This document shows positions 16,804-24,994 of a DNA stretch of 34,869 bases, piece by piece. Positions within the stretch are counted from its first letter, which is position 1; each line of letters opens with the position of its first letter. The stretch comes from Bacillota bacterium (GTDB taxonomy: Bacteria > Bacillota > Clostridia > Lachnospirales > Lachnospiraceae): contig JAEZTJ010000002.1 in the NCBI GenBank assembly GCA_023421505.1, positions 1-34,869 of the forward strand, read 5' to 3'. Under the pieces are notes generated by a model, which was not told the DNA's origin, did no database searches, and saw nothing but the letters and a program-made list of their open reading frames with translations. Both the position numbers and the translations under genes were made by a program.

Positions 16804-18201
16804 ATGAAAGCCGTAGTTGTAGAAATTGAACAGAATCTTGCAGTTGTCCTTTCTGATAATGGTAGTATTAAGACCATTAAAAATAAACACTATGAAATCG
16901 GACAGGTTATTCATATCCGTCATCAGAGTTTTAATTTAACCAAAAAAATTAGTATCTTTGCAGCTTCAGCTGCAGCCGTATTAATGCTAAGTGTTGGTTC
17001 TTGGGCATACGCCAGCCCTTATTCCTATATTAGTGTTGATGTAAATCCATCGATAGAATTTTCTGTCAACCGCTTTGACCGTGTTATTCATGTGAATGCC
17101 GTTAATGACGATGGTGAAAAGATATTAGATAAAATCTCTTTAGCAAAACTAAAAAACAAAAGAATAAGGGATGCATTAATAAATACAGTGGATCAGATAT
17201 CTGAAGTTGGATATTTCGATGGAAATACGGAAGGAGGCATCTTCATTGCCACCTCAAGCGAACGTATGGCAAAGGCTGATGAATTAGCTGCCGAACTAAA
17301 GCATACCATTGAACTAGAGGTCTCCCATAACGGAGATTATGTAGAGGTAGAAGCCATCAGTGTTACATTTTCTCGTGTTGAAGAGGCAAAAGAACTTGGC
17401 GTAACACCGGGAAAGCTTAAGCTTATCGAAAAGCTTAAAGAAGTCTCAAATATTCCAGATTCCATCGATACCGATAAATGGCTCCAAAAACCCGTGAAGG
17501 ATATTATGAAGGCAATTAAAGAGCAGAAAAAAGCAGCTCTTCAGGATAATTTAAGCAAAGAACAGGTCACACTGAGCCCTGAACAAGAGGATAAAGCTGT
17601 CGTTCCAGAAAATAAGACAAAGAGCAATCATAACGATAAATCAGCTGCAAAAGATAAGGAAGCAGCAAAACCAAACAAATCCATCGATCGCACTGATAAA
17701 AAACTACAGGCTGTTAAACCATCTGTTACTAATGCTCCGAAGGGCAGTAAACAAACCTTAGTAGATGAACCTAGCAATGAGAGTAAAGAGAATCAAAATA
17801 AGCTTAAAGAAAAGACTGAAAATACTATTTTGAACAGTAGTAACAAAGATAATAAAAGTGCCACGGATAATACTTTAAAAACTAATAAGAATGCTCAGGA
17901 TAAGTCTGACAAAGACGAGGGATTTATTCAGAATAATAATAGGAAAACCGATCAGGATGCAATAGACAAAACTACTATAGAGGAACAGGATAATCTCAGT
18001 AAAAAACCGAAGGATAATTCTGATGATGTCCATAATGACGAGGCAGTAAGGACAAATAAAGAAGATGATGTCGATGTTAAATCAGATTTTAATGATACTG
18101 ATAACAAAGAAAAAATAGATGACCAAAGTAGTCCTGAAACAACAACTAAGGATGCAGAAAATTTTATTACAGATAGAGATAATACCAGCAAGGATAAATG
18201 A
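16804..18201 (+). CDS. rsgI: Anti-sigma-I factor RsgI with disordered tail
   Basis: A single-pass membrane anti-sigma factor. Residues 1-45 form the cytoplasmic RsgI N-terminal domain (MKAVVVEIEQNLAVVLSDNG) that binds SigI; the transmembrane helix is about 49-70; the outside region opens with the conserved YISVDVNPSIEFSVNRFDRV (76-94) and a folded part to about 230. The remaining ~235 residues are Lys/Asp/Asn/Ser-rich and look disordered, with no carbohydrate-binding module as found in Clostridium thermocellum relatives. The ATG at 16804 is chosen because GAGG lies six bases upstream and the family starts MKA; an ATG at 16792 lacks a site. A strong terminator follows. Confidence 0.92.
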   Translation: MKAVVVEIEQNLAVVLSDNGSIKTIKNKHYEIGQVIHIRHQSFNLTKKISIFAASAAAVLMLSVGSWAYASPYSYISVDVNPSIEFSVNRFDRVIHVNAVNDDGEKILDKISLAKLKNKRIRDALINTVDQISEVGYFDGNTEGGIFIATSSERMAKADELAAELKHTIELEVSHNGDYVEVEAISVTFSRVEEAKELGVTPGKLKLIEKLKEVSNIPDSIDTDKWLQKPVKDIMKAIKEQKKAALQDNLSKEQVTLSPEQEDKAVVPENKTKSNHNDKSAAKDKEAAKPNKSIDRTDKKLQAVKPSVTNAPKGSKQTLVDEPSNESKENQNKLKEKTENTILNSSNKDNKSATDNTLKTNKNAQDKSDKDEGFIQNNNRKTDQDAIDKTTIEEQDNLSKKPKDNSDDVHNDEAVRTNKEDDVDVKSDFNDTDNKEKIDDQSSPETTTKDAENFITDRDNTSKDK

Positions 18202-18267
18202 GTTGATATATCTCTTCCATCATGCTAAACTCTTACTTTATATAACTCCAATTCATAATCTTCAAAT

Positions 18268-18342
18268 AAAAAAGCCACCAAAGTATACCCTGCTAGCTTT
18301 CTTAAGTATGGGATCAATATATACTTTAAAGTGGCTTTTTTA
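18268..18342. terminator. Bidirectional terminator between rsgI and the KtrA paralogue
   Basis: AAAAAAGCCAC...AAAGTAT pairs with ATACTTTAAAGTGGCTTTTTT; A-run before and T-run after, so it can stop transcription from both sides. It lies between the stops of two convergent genes. Confidence 0.8.
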
Positions 18343-18351
18343 TTTATTTTA

Positions 18352-19029
18352 TTAGTGATTTCCTGTAAGATAATTTTCAAATCTTGCAATATTATCCTTC
18401 TTACCAACAACAACAATGATGTCATTCTCCTGCAGAAGTAATTCAGCAGTAATATCGGTAATTGTTAATTCTTCATGCTGCAAGGCTATGATATTTAGCC
18501 TGAACTTATTACGAATCCCTGCCTGTTGAACAGTCATACCGGACAGCTTAGTGTTAAGTCTTAATTCTGTTATAGTGATATCGTTATTCAATGTAATATA
18601 GTCCATTACCCTTGAGGTAAGTAAGCGGTTAGCCAAACGTATTGCCATATCCCGCTCTGGATAAATTACCTCTGCACCGATTTTTTCCAGGATATTACCC
18701 TGTTCAACACTAATTGCCTTTGCAATTACCCTTGGAACACCCATACTGATAACATTTAATGTCGTTAGTATACTTACATCTATTTTCTCACCAATACAGA
18801 TGATTACTGTTTCACAATTTTGTATGCCCGCTTCTTCCATGGCCTCTTTTGTAAGCTCACTGACAACAAAAGCATTATCTGTCAAATGTCTGATCTGTTT
18901 TATCTTGCTCTCACTGCTATCAAGGACTAATACTTCTCTATTAGCCTCTGCCAGTGATGACGCTAGAGAAAAACCAAAACGGCCAAGTCCAATAATTCCA
19001 AACTCTATGATTGATTTATGATGTGGCAT
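18352..19029 (-). CDS. KtrA/TrkA-type RCK potassium channel regulator (second copy)
   Basis: A 225-residue cytosolic gating ring subunit: RCK_N domain with GLGRFG (14-19) for nucleotide binding and an RCK_C domain from about 140 (TITELRLNTKLSGMTVQQ..., ENDIIVVVGKK). It is closely related to the protein at 20561-21235 (both begin ...HKSxIEFGIIGLGRFG). It starts about 20 bp after the CNNM gene and is probably translated from that transcript. It has no membrane partner of its own in the window, so it may share KtrB, serve a KtrD elsewhere, or act with the CNNM protein. Confidence 0.88.
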   Translation of the reverse strand: MPHHKSIIEFGIIGLGRFGFSLASSLAEANREVLVLDSSESKIKQIRHLTDNAFVVSELTKEAMEEAGIQNCETVIICIGEKIDVSILTTLNVISMGVPRVIAKAISVEQGNILEKIGAEVIYPERDMAIRLANRLLTSRVMDYITLNNDITITELRLNTKLSGMTVQQAGIRNKFRLNIIALQHEELTITDITAELLLQENDIIVVVGKKDNIARFENYLTGNH

Positions 19030-19048
19030 AATAATCCCCTTTCATTCA

Positions 19049-20383
19049 TTATAGTAACTGTTCCTCTTTTTTACCGATATAAAGCTTAACTTTATCAATT
19101 CTTTTATTTTTAACACTCTCTAATTTAAATACTAAATTATCAATTTCAATCGTACGATCATCATTTTCCAAAGGGATTGTCCCCATCTGATCGATTAAAT
19201 ATCCAGATATTGTATCAAAATTTTCAGTATAAATATCCAGATCAAGCTTATTATTTAGCTCATCAATAGTAACCATGCCGTCAATCAAATAAGTAGCTTC
19301 CTCTATTTTCTTGATCTTTATGGAGATAGGGTCATATTCATCCTCAATATCTCCCATAACCTCTTCTACCAAATCTTCCATCGTTACTATTCCCGCGAAA
19401 CCACCATATTCGTCTATGAGAACAGCTATTTGCTTCTTCGATTGTTGCAGTTCACGGAATAAATCCTTTATTATCTTGCTCTCAGGCACCAAATAAGGCT
19501 TTTTCATTATGTTTTTCACATCAACCTTTTTATATCCTACCTTTACTGCTTCCTTTAGAAAATCCTTAATATATAGCATTCCAACAATGTTATCAATATC
19601 TTCTTCATACACCGGAATTCTGGTATATTTGGTACTTATCAATTCATCTAAGTACTCTTCCTTCGGAGCAGAGATATCAATGGCAAATACATTAATCCTT
19701 GGCGTCATAATCTCTTTTGCCGTCTTTTCATCGAATTCCATGATAGAGTTTATCATTTCCTTCTCTTTTTTATTAAGAACTCCATGCGCCTGCCCCTCAT
19801 TCACGAGTGATATGAGCTCCTCCCTCGATAAAATCTCCTCCGTATTTCCTTCCTTCATACCAAAAGGCATTGTTACAAGATTTGTAGAAAACGTTAGCAG
19901 CTTAATAAAGGGATATGCAATCTTTGACACTGCCTTAATCGGTTTCACACAGAACATGCTGATTGCTTCTGGCTTCTGCATGGCAACCTTCTTAGGAACA
20001 AGCTCACCAAACACCAATGTGAAATAGGATAAAATAAGTGTAACCGTTACCAGAGCGATTTGATTACCGTAACTAATGTGATGCTTTAAAAACCATTCAC
20101 CCAAGGGGCTCGAAAGGCCTGAAGCTGCTGATGCACTTGAGAAGAAGCCTGCTAAGGTGATTGCTACTTGAATGGTAGACAAGAATTTTGTTGGCTCTTC
20201 CAAGAATTTAAGTACCAATCTGGCACTCCTGTTTCCTTCCTCCGCAAGCCTTTTTATTTTTCCTTTATTTGAAGATACCATAGCCATCTCGGCACAGGAA
20301 AAAAATGCGTTAATTAACGTTAAAAGAATCAATATTACAATCTGACTAATTATCTTATCAGCGTCAGGGTCTGGGTCATCCAT
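19049..20383 (-). CDS. CNNM/CorC-type transporter (DUF21, CBS pair, CorC_HlyC)
   Basis: A 444-residue membrane protein formerly called hemolysin C. The DUF21 membrane domain (about 10-195) includes NAFFSCAEMAMVSSNKGK and GELVPKKVA; two CBS domains (about 215-335) include TPRINVFAID and VLIDEYGGFAGIVT; the CorC_HlyC domain is C-terminal (about 350-430). Family members export magnesium or other divalent cations. The ATG at 20383 has GGAGG eight bases upstream; an upstream ATG at 20404 would place that site inside the gene. It has its own promoter and leads a two-gene unit with a KtrA paralogue. Confidence 0.9.
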   Translation of the reverse strand: MDDPDPDADKIISQIVILILLTLINAFFSCAEMAMVSSNKGKIKRLAEEGNRSARLVLKFLEEPTKFLSTIQVAITLAGFFSSASAASGLSSPLGEWFLKHHISYGNQIALVTVTLILSYFTLVFGELVPKKVAMQKPEAISMFCVKPIKAVSKIAYPFIKLLTFSTNLVTMPFGMKEGNTEEILSREELISLVNEGQAHGVLNKKEKEMINSIMEFDEKTAKEIMTPRINVFAIDISAPKEEYLDELISTKYTRIPVYEEDIDNIVGMLYIKDFLKEAVKVGYKKVDVKNIMKKPYLVPESKIIKDLFRELQQSKKQIAVLIDEYGGFAGIVTMEDLVEEVMGDIEDEYDPISIKIKKIEEATYLIDGMVTIDELNNKLDLDIYTENFDTISGYLIDQMGTIPLENDDRTIEIDNLVFKLESVKNKRIDKVKLYIGKKEEQLL

Positions 20384-20471
20384 TTTACTTTCCTCCATAT
20401 ACACGTTTCTGAAACCAAATCACAATTATGCTTATTATTACATAATTGTTTAGTCCAAGTTATTAGAAACC

Positions 20472-20500
20472 AGTATATCATATATTTCTCTTAATTCCAA
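20472..20500 (-). promoter_or_regulatory. Sigma-A promoter for the CNNM-KtrA unit
   Basis: TTGGAA, 17 nt, TATACT on the minus strand, about 90 nt before the CNNM start. Confidence 0.55.
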
Positions 20501-20513
20501 ACATTTTATAATA

Positions 20514-20536
20514 GGCTGATGCATTATGCAACAGCC
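20514..20536 (-). terminator. Hairpin after ktrA
   Basis: GGCTG...GCAT pairs with ATGC...CAGCC in a 23-nt stem-loop 25 bp after the ktrA stop. No good T-run follows, so termination would be partial. Confidence 0.4.
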
Positions 20537-20560
20537 CATATCTTACGTAAAATATACTGA

Positions 20561-21235
20561 TCAATTCTTTGACAAAAATGTCTCTAATTTTTTAATATTA
20601 TTTCTCTGCCCAATCACTACAATGTTATCCTCAGGTTGTAGAACATAATCTGGGCGTATCTCTGTTGTTGTTTTGCCATTATGTTCTAATGCTATAATAT
20701 TTAAGTTAAATTTCTGGCGAAAATTTATCTGTTGAATTGTCTGGTTTTCAACCTTAGATGTCAGTTTTAATTCAATAATAGCAATATCTCCTTTTAAATC
20801 AATTGACTCCATGATATTAGCATCAATTAATCTATTTGCTAGGCGGATTGCAATATCATTCTCCGGATAAATCACTTCTGCACCAATTTTCTCGAGAATT
20901 AATCCCTGCTCGTAGCTCATAGCGCGGGCAATTACCCGATCAACACCCATTCCGATGACATTCAATGTTGTTAATACACTAACGTCTATACTGTCACCGA
21001 TACAAATAATAACGGTACCGCAATTTTGAATACCTGCATCTTCTAAAGTTTCCTTGTCCAATTCACCCACAACAAAGGCGTTTTCCGTAAAGCATCTTAC
21101 CTGCTTCACTCTGCTCTCAATGGTATCTATTGCAATGATTTCTTTTCCTGCAGCGGCCAGTGTCTTAGTAAGCGCATACCCAAACCGTCCAAGTCCTATT
21201 ATTCCGAATTCTATTACTGATTTATGCTGTAACAT
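20561..21235 (-). CDS. ktrA: KtrA-type RCK subunit of the Ktr potassium transporter
   Basis: A 224-residue gating subunit with GLGRFG nucleotide motif (14-19), the acidic ribose-binding end of beta-2 (IAIDTIESR) and a C-terminal RCK_C domain (from about 140), the site where c-di-AMP binds in characterised homologues. It lies 44 bp downstream of ktrB in the same direction, so the two form a KtrAB operon for potassium uptake. The ATG follows AGGAGG. Confidence 0.92.
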   Translation of the reverse strand: MLQHKSVIEFGIIGLGRFGYALTKTLAAAGKEIIAIDTIESRVKQVRCFTENAFVVGELDKETLEDAGIQNCGTVIICIGDSIDVSVLTTLNVIGMGVDRVIARAMSYEQGLILEKIGAEVIYPENDIAIRLANRLIDANIMESIDLKGDIAIIELKLTSKVENQTIQQINFRQKFNLNIIALEHNGKTTTEIRPDYVLQPEDNIVVIGQRNNIKKLETFLSKN

Positions 21236-21279
21236 AAATTCCTCCTTGTTTTATCACAGGTGCCCTTGATTTATATTGC

Positions 21280-22572
21280 TTATCCTATTGTAATTGATTC
21301 TTCTGAATATCTAATATTAGAAATTGGCCTGATTGACCATAATGAAGCAATTGTTAATGGACCTACACGTCCTATAAACATTGTTAAAACAATAATAATT
21401 TCGCTTGCTGGTTTTAGGTTCGGAGTAATACCAGTGGATAATCCTACCGTGCCAAAACCTGATACTACCTCAAATAAAAGTTGTATGAAGGTATAATCCG
21501 GTTCTAAGATAGATAATATGAAGGTATTTATACAAACTAAGGAAGCTGCTAAAAAGGTTAGTACATAAGCTTTGTATATTATATCCGTTGGTATTTTTCT
21601 TTTAAAGCCACTACAATGTCTATTTGTTGACATACTATATGCACTCTTCGCTAAGGTAAATGCCGTCGTTGTCTTAATACCTCCACCTGTCGATCCTGGA
21701 GAAGCTCCAATAAACATTAATATAATTAAAATAAAAAGACTTGCATTTGTAAAGTTAGCTAAATTATATGTTGCAAAGCCTGCTGTTCTTGCTGAAGTGC
21801 TAAAGAAGAAAGCTCCTAGCCAGCTAACCTTTTCAGTAAGCTTAAAGAGAAGCGTTCCGGCAATTAAAAGTATTACTGTCATTGTTATTACAACTTTAGA
21901 ATGAAGGCTTAATTTTCTATAAGAATGCTTATGAATAATTTCTTTTGTAACAACAAATCCCAAACCTCCGAATATAATAAGGCCGCAGGTGGTCAGATTA
22001 AGCAGTACATCAGTCTGATAATCCAGAAGGTTTTTAAAGCCACCCAAAACATCAAAGCCTGCATTGTTAAAAGCAGACACAGCATGAAAGATACTAATCC
22101 CTATCGCATCTAAAGTAGGGTACTTTTGTGAAAATACGATAAAACTTAAAATCGCTCCAGCTGCTTCAAAGCATAAGGTCATTATCAGGATCGATTTTAT
22201 TAATTTAACCACACCCTTTAAGGAATTTAAATTAAGTGCTTCCTTAACAAGTACACGGTCTTTAAAATCTACCTTTCTTCTCGCCAATAGAATAAAACCC
22301 ACACCTACACTTGTTACACCCAAACCGCCAATTTGGATTAATAATGCGATAATAGTCCGCCCAAATACATTATATGTATCTGCCGTATCGACAACTGTTA
22401 ATCCGGTTACACAGACTGCACTAGTAGCTGTAAATAAAGCATCTAAAAAAGATACATTCACGCCTTGGATATGCGATATTGGAAGAAATAAAATTGTCGC
22501 TCCTATAAATATCACAAAGGTAAAGCCAAGTGCAATAAAACGTCCCGGATTCATTTTTTTCAGGAAATTCAT
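21280..22572 (-). CDS. ktrB: KtrB/TrkH-type potassium transporter membrane subunit
   Basis: A 430-residue pore protein with four pseudo-repeats, each with a selectivity-loop glycine: SAVCVTGLTVVDT, SAFNNAGFDVLG, SARTAGFATYN and GFGTVGLSTGIT. The GASPGSTGGGIKTTT segment before the third transmembrane block is the usual gating loop. The ATG at 22572 has GAGG six bases upstream; an upstream TTG would swallow that site. It is followed by ktrA. A c-di-AMP (ydaO) riboswitch was looked for upstream and not seen. Confidence 0.93.
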   Translation of the reverse strand: MNFLKKMNPGRFIALGFTFVIFIGATILFLPISHIQGVNVSFLDALFTATSAVCVTGLTVVDTADTYNVFGRTIIALLIQIGGLGVTSVGVGFILLARRKVDFKDRVLVKEALNLNSLKGVVKLIKSILIMTLCFEAAGAILSFIVFSQKYPTLDAIGISIFHAVSAFNNAGFDVLGGFKNLLDYQTDVLLNLTTCGLIIFGGLGFVVTKEIIHKHSYRKLSLHSKVVITMTVILLIAGTLLFKLTEKVSWLGAFFFSTSARTAGFATYNLANFTNASLFILIILMFIGASPGSTGGGIKTTTAFTLAKSAYSMSTNRHCSGFKRKIPTDIIYKAYVLTFLAASLVCINTFILSILEPDYTFIQLLFEVVSGFGTVGLSTGITPNLKPASEIIIVLTMFIGRVGPLTIASLWSIRPISNIRYSEESITIG

Positions 22573-22623
22573 AGTGATCCTCAATCCTTTTGTTGTTTTT
22601 CATAATTGTTATTATTCCGTAAC

Positions 22624-22651
22624 ATTATAATTTTATCACCAACGCCGTTAA
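22624..22651 (-). promoter_or_regulatory. Possible ktrB promoter
   Basis: Perfect TATAAT with TTAACG 16 nt upstream on the minus strand, about 50 nt before ktrB. The -35 is weak; the stretch contains the small palindrome AACGGCGTT. Confidence 0.35.
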
Positions 22652-22771
22652 AATGGTATTAAGAAAATCGTAGTGGTGTTAATTTTTTGTTAATATCAGC
22701 ATCAACTGCTACATTGAATTTATAGTAAATACAATTATATATATAGTTGTTGTCTTTGTATATAGTGAAAC

Positions 22772-22824
22772 AAAAAAACCTTTGCCAATTTCGCCAAAAA
22801 ATTATACAGGCGTGGACAAAGGTT
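22772..22824 (-). terminator. Terminator of the chemoreceptor gene
   Basis: AACCTTTG...GGCG/CGCC...CAAAGGTT stem with inner loop, followed on the minus strand by seven T. It lies 65 bp after the stop of the receptor gene and separates it from ktrB. The rest of the ktrB-to-receptor gap is AT-rich and without other features I can name. Confidence 0.75.
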
Positions 22825-22890
22825 AAATTGAAGCATATTTACAAGGCTATTCTGTTAAGAATTCTATATTATTTTGCTTAACTATGATTA

Positions 22891-24192
22891 CTACATACTA
22901 AAAGTTTGTATTTCTGTTTGTAACTTCTGTGAAGCAGAATATAATTCATGCAAACATTCTTCGATTAATAGTATTATACTATTCTCTTCTTCTACCGATG
23001 CTGAAACTTCTTGTGTTCCAGCAGCTGTTTCTTCGGAGGTGCTTGCTATGGTATTAAGCATATCTACTGCCTGTTTTGTATCCTCCGATAACATTTCAGT
23101 GGCACTGAATACCCCTCTTACTTTAAATGATATAGATTCAACTTTTTCTGATATGTCGTCAATCGATAAGATCGTTTCGGATAAGGCTTTCTCCTGTTCA
23201 ACTGATAATAATCTGCTCTCATTAATATGGTTTACCGTATTTTTTATTTCCGATTGAACATTTTCAACAATTACTTTAATTTGTTTACTGGATTGTCTTG
23301 ACCGTTCAGCAAGCTTTCCTATCTCATCTGATACCACTGCAAAACCCTTTCCATACTCACCTGCCCTTGCAGCTTCAATCGCAGCATTTAAGGATAATAA
23401 ATTCGTTTGTTCTGCAACATCATTAATTATCAAAAGCATTTCTCCAATTTCCTGCGATTTACGCAAGAGGGTTTCAACTGCATCAGTCATTTGCATCGAT
23501 ATATCCTTATTTTCACTCATCTTTTCTTCCTGAAAATGTATAGAATTCTTAACCACATTCATCGATTCAATTGCTGATTCTGCAAGTTGTTCTGAAGTAT
23601 TCATATCCTGAGCTATGCATTCAATCATCTCAGCAATACTATTCACTCTTTCACTTCCTGTTTGCGTCGATGAAGCTTGTTCCGTTGCACATAGAGCCAG
23701 CTGCGAAATCGATAGCGTAATCCTGTTTGATATATTGCTCATTTCACCAGCAGATAGCTTAACTTCTCCTGTTGAAACTGTTATTACTGATATCAATTCC
23801 TTTACTGAATCTACAAACGCTTTTATTTTCTGCTGTATTTGATTAATATTATCTGCATAAATTTTTATAATATTTTTCTCTTTAATCTCTAGAATATTAT
23901 TTAAATTGTCATCACTTAATTTCTTTATTACTTTTAATAGCTGTGAAACATTTTTAAATGTGCTCTGTAATATTATAAGAATTGTTAGAATTAATAATGT
24001 TAATATAGCCACGCTTAAGAATACCAGGTAAATTACAAAGTTATCTATTTTATGTGAATTATCCGAATTAAATAAATTCAAAACCTTGTAATATACTCCT
24101 ATAGATAACATAAAAAAACCAACAAAAATGGTAAGTCCTATTTGTAAAAAAATCTTAGTTCTAAAATTATTATTTTTATTATTTTTCAACAT
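22891..24192 (-). CDS. Methyl-accepting chemotaxis protein with minimal outside loop
   Basis: A 433-residue chemoreceptor-like signal protein. Transmembrane helices are at about 13-35 and 51-76 with only about 15 residues between them, so no outside ligand domain. A long coiled-coil signalling domain follows with the conserved tip EQTNLLSLNAAIEAARAGEY and GFAVVSDEIGKLAERS that contacts CheA/CheW. No HAMP domain is obvious. It may sense membrane state or a cytoplasmic partner. The ATG at 24192 lies four bases after GGAGG; the preceding ATG is too close. Single-gene unit with its own terminator. Confidence 0.9.
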   Translation of the reverse strand: MLKNNKNNNFRTKIFLQIGLTIFVGFFMLSIGVYYKVLNLFNSDNSHKIDNFVIYLVFLSVAILTLLILTILIILQSTFKNVSQLLKVIKKLSDDNLNNILEIKEKNIIKIYADNINQIQQKIKAFVDSVKELISVITVSTGEVKLSAGEMSNISNRITLSISQLALCATEQASSTQTGSERVNSIAEMIECIAQDMNTSEQLAESAIESMNVVKNSIHFQEEKMSENKDISMQMTDAVETLLRKSQEIGEMLLIINDVAEQTNLLSLNAAIEAARAGEYGKGFAVVSDEIGKLAERSRQSSKQIKVIVENVQSEIKNTVNHINESRLLSVEQEKALSETILSIDDISEKVESISFKVRGVFSATEMLSEDTKQAVDMLNTIASTSEETAAGTQEVSASVEEENSIILLIEECLHELYSASQKLQTEIQTFSM

Positions 24193-24289
24193 CATACCTC
24201 CAATTCTATATTTACAATTTCAATGCAAAATTAGTATTTAAACTATGATACATATTTTTGATTCGGAGTCTTTCACCTATGTAAAGTAA

Positions 24290-24343
24290 TAAAAATAGTA
24301 GTTGGAATAACTGATTGAATTATTCTTTATCAGTTACCCAACT
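24290..24343 (-). terminator. Second hairpin after the STAS-like gene
   Basis: AGTTGG...AACTGAT pairs with ATCAGTT...CCAACT and is followed on the minus strand by ACTATTTTT. It is a good intrinsic terminator for the gene at 24409-24789. Confidence 0.65.
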
Positions 24344-24353
24344 AGTATTCATC

Positions 24354-24393
24354 GGAAAAAGTTTAAATTAATCCGATTATTCAAACCTTTTCC
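24354..24393 (-). terminator. First hairpin after the STAS-like gene
   Basis: GGAAAAGGTTT pairs with AAACTTTTTCC around an 18-base loop, 16 bp after the stop. Together with the next hairpin it forms a tandem stop. Confidence 0.5.
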
Positions 24394-24408
24394 TCCAACT
24401 ATTAATCA

Positions 24409-24789
24409 TTAAAAACCTTTTGACTTTAACCAAGCATCTGCTTCATCAACGGATGTAAATGCCTGAACAGTAACCTTGTTACCACCAGCTCTATTCATCT
24501 GCATTTTAACTGCTGCACTATCTACTACCATTGCTACAAATTGTAAATTAATCTTTGAAAACCATTCCGCACGCTCTGCTATTGAATTACTCAAATCAGA
24601 TATAACATATTTTGACATATTACATAGTAGGCTCCATGGCTGCATGTTAATAGCCGATATTATTTTGCTGGAAAGTTCCTCATTGTAAATTTTAAAATCC
24701 TCCTGAGTCCAGGCTCCTACTGGAGTTTCAAATACTACCTTACGTGATGGATCATAGGTTGTAGTGTATTTTGGACCTTGTATTGTCAT
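24409..24789 (-). CDS. Small STAS/SEC14-like (SpoIIAA-like) protein
   Basis: A 126-residue soluble protein. The pattern is a beta start (YTTTYDPSRKVVFETPVG), helix (EDFKIYNEELSSKI), PWSLLCNMSKY, then helices and strands ending in VQAFTSVDEADAWLKSKGF, the C-terminal helix typical of SpoIIAA-like/STAS proteins. No catalytic residues are seen. The ATG follows AAGGAGG. The promoter region carries a pair of 12-bp inverted sites and a palindrome, and a TetR gene lies upstream. The family call is tentative. Confidence 0.5.
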   Translation of the reverse strand: MTIQGPKYTTTYDPSRKVVFETPVGAWTQEDFKIYNEELSSKIISAINMQPWSLLCNMSKYVISDLSNSIAERAEWFSKINLQFVAMVVDSAAVKMQMNRAGGNKVTVQAFTSVDEADAWLKSKGF

Positions 24790-24815
24790 ATTGTTCCTCC
24801 TTAGTATAAAAATAT

Positions 24816-24908
24816 TTATTTGGTAATGGATTTTTCTTCCATGCCATTCGGATTTTTAAATGTATAACATAATTTTCCCATATTATAACAAAGTAAATTA
24901 CCAAATAA
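24816..24908. promoter_or_regulatory. Promoter region of the STAS-like gene with paired inverted sites
   Basis: TTATTTGGTAAT at 24816-24827 and its exact complement ATTACCAAATAA at 24897-24908 face each other across 69 bp. Between them, on the minus strand, lies an extended -10 (TGTTATAAT, hexamer 24882-24887) that probably starts the STAS-like transcript. The arrangement suggests operator pairs or DNA looping, unproven. Confidence 0.45.
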
Positions 24909-24944
24909 GAAATGTCGTTTTTTGGAAATTTATACGAGATCACA

Positions 24945-24962
24945 AAGGAACGCTTGTTCCTT
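24945..24962. promoter_or_regulatory. Palindrome, possible TetR-type operator
   Basis: AAGGAAC and GTTCCTT separated by four bases, between the TetR terminator and the STAS-like promoter. It has the size of a TetR-family operator, but it could equally be a short hairpin in the TetR mRNA end. Confidence 0.3.
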
Positions 24963-24968
24963 ATTACC

Positions 24969-24994
24969 TAAAAAAATAACTACCCGAAGGCAGT
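24969..24994 (-). terminator. Terminator of the TetR gene
   Basis: ACTGCC, loop TTCG, GGTAGT, then TATTTTTTT on the minus strand. The stem begins inside the stop codon of the TetR gene. Confidence 0.8.

Noticed and set aside
22573..22770. c-di-AMP (ydaO) riboswitch before ktrB
   Set aside because: Only about 200 AT-rich bases with none of the conserved blocks of that class; the small palindrome AACGGCGTT does not suffice.
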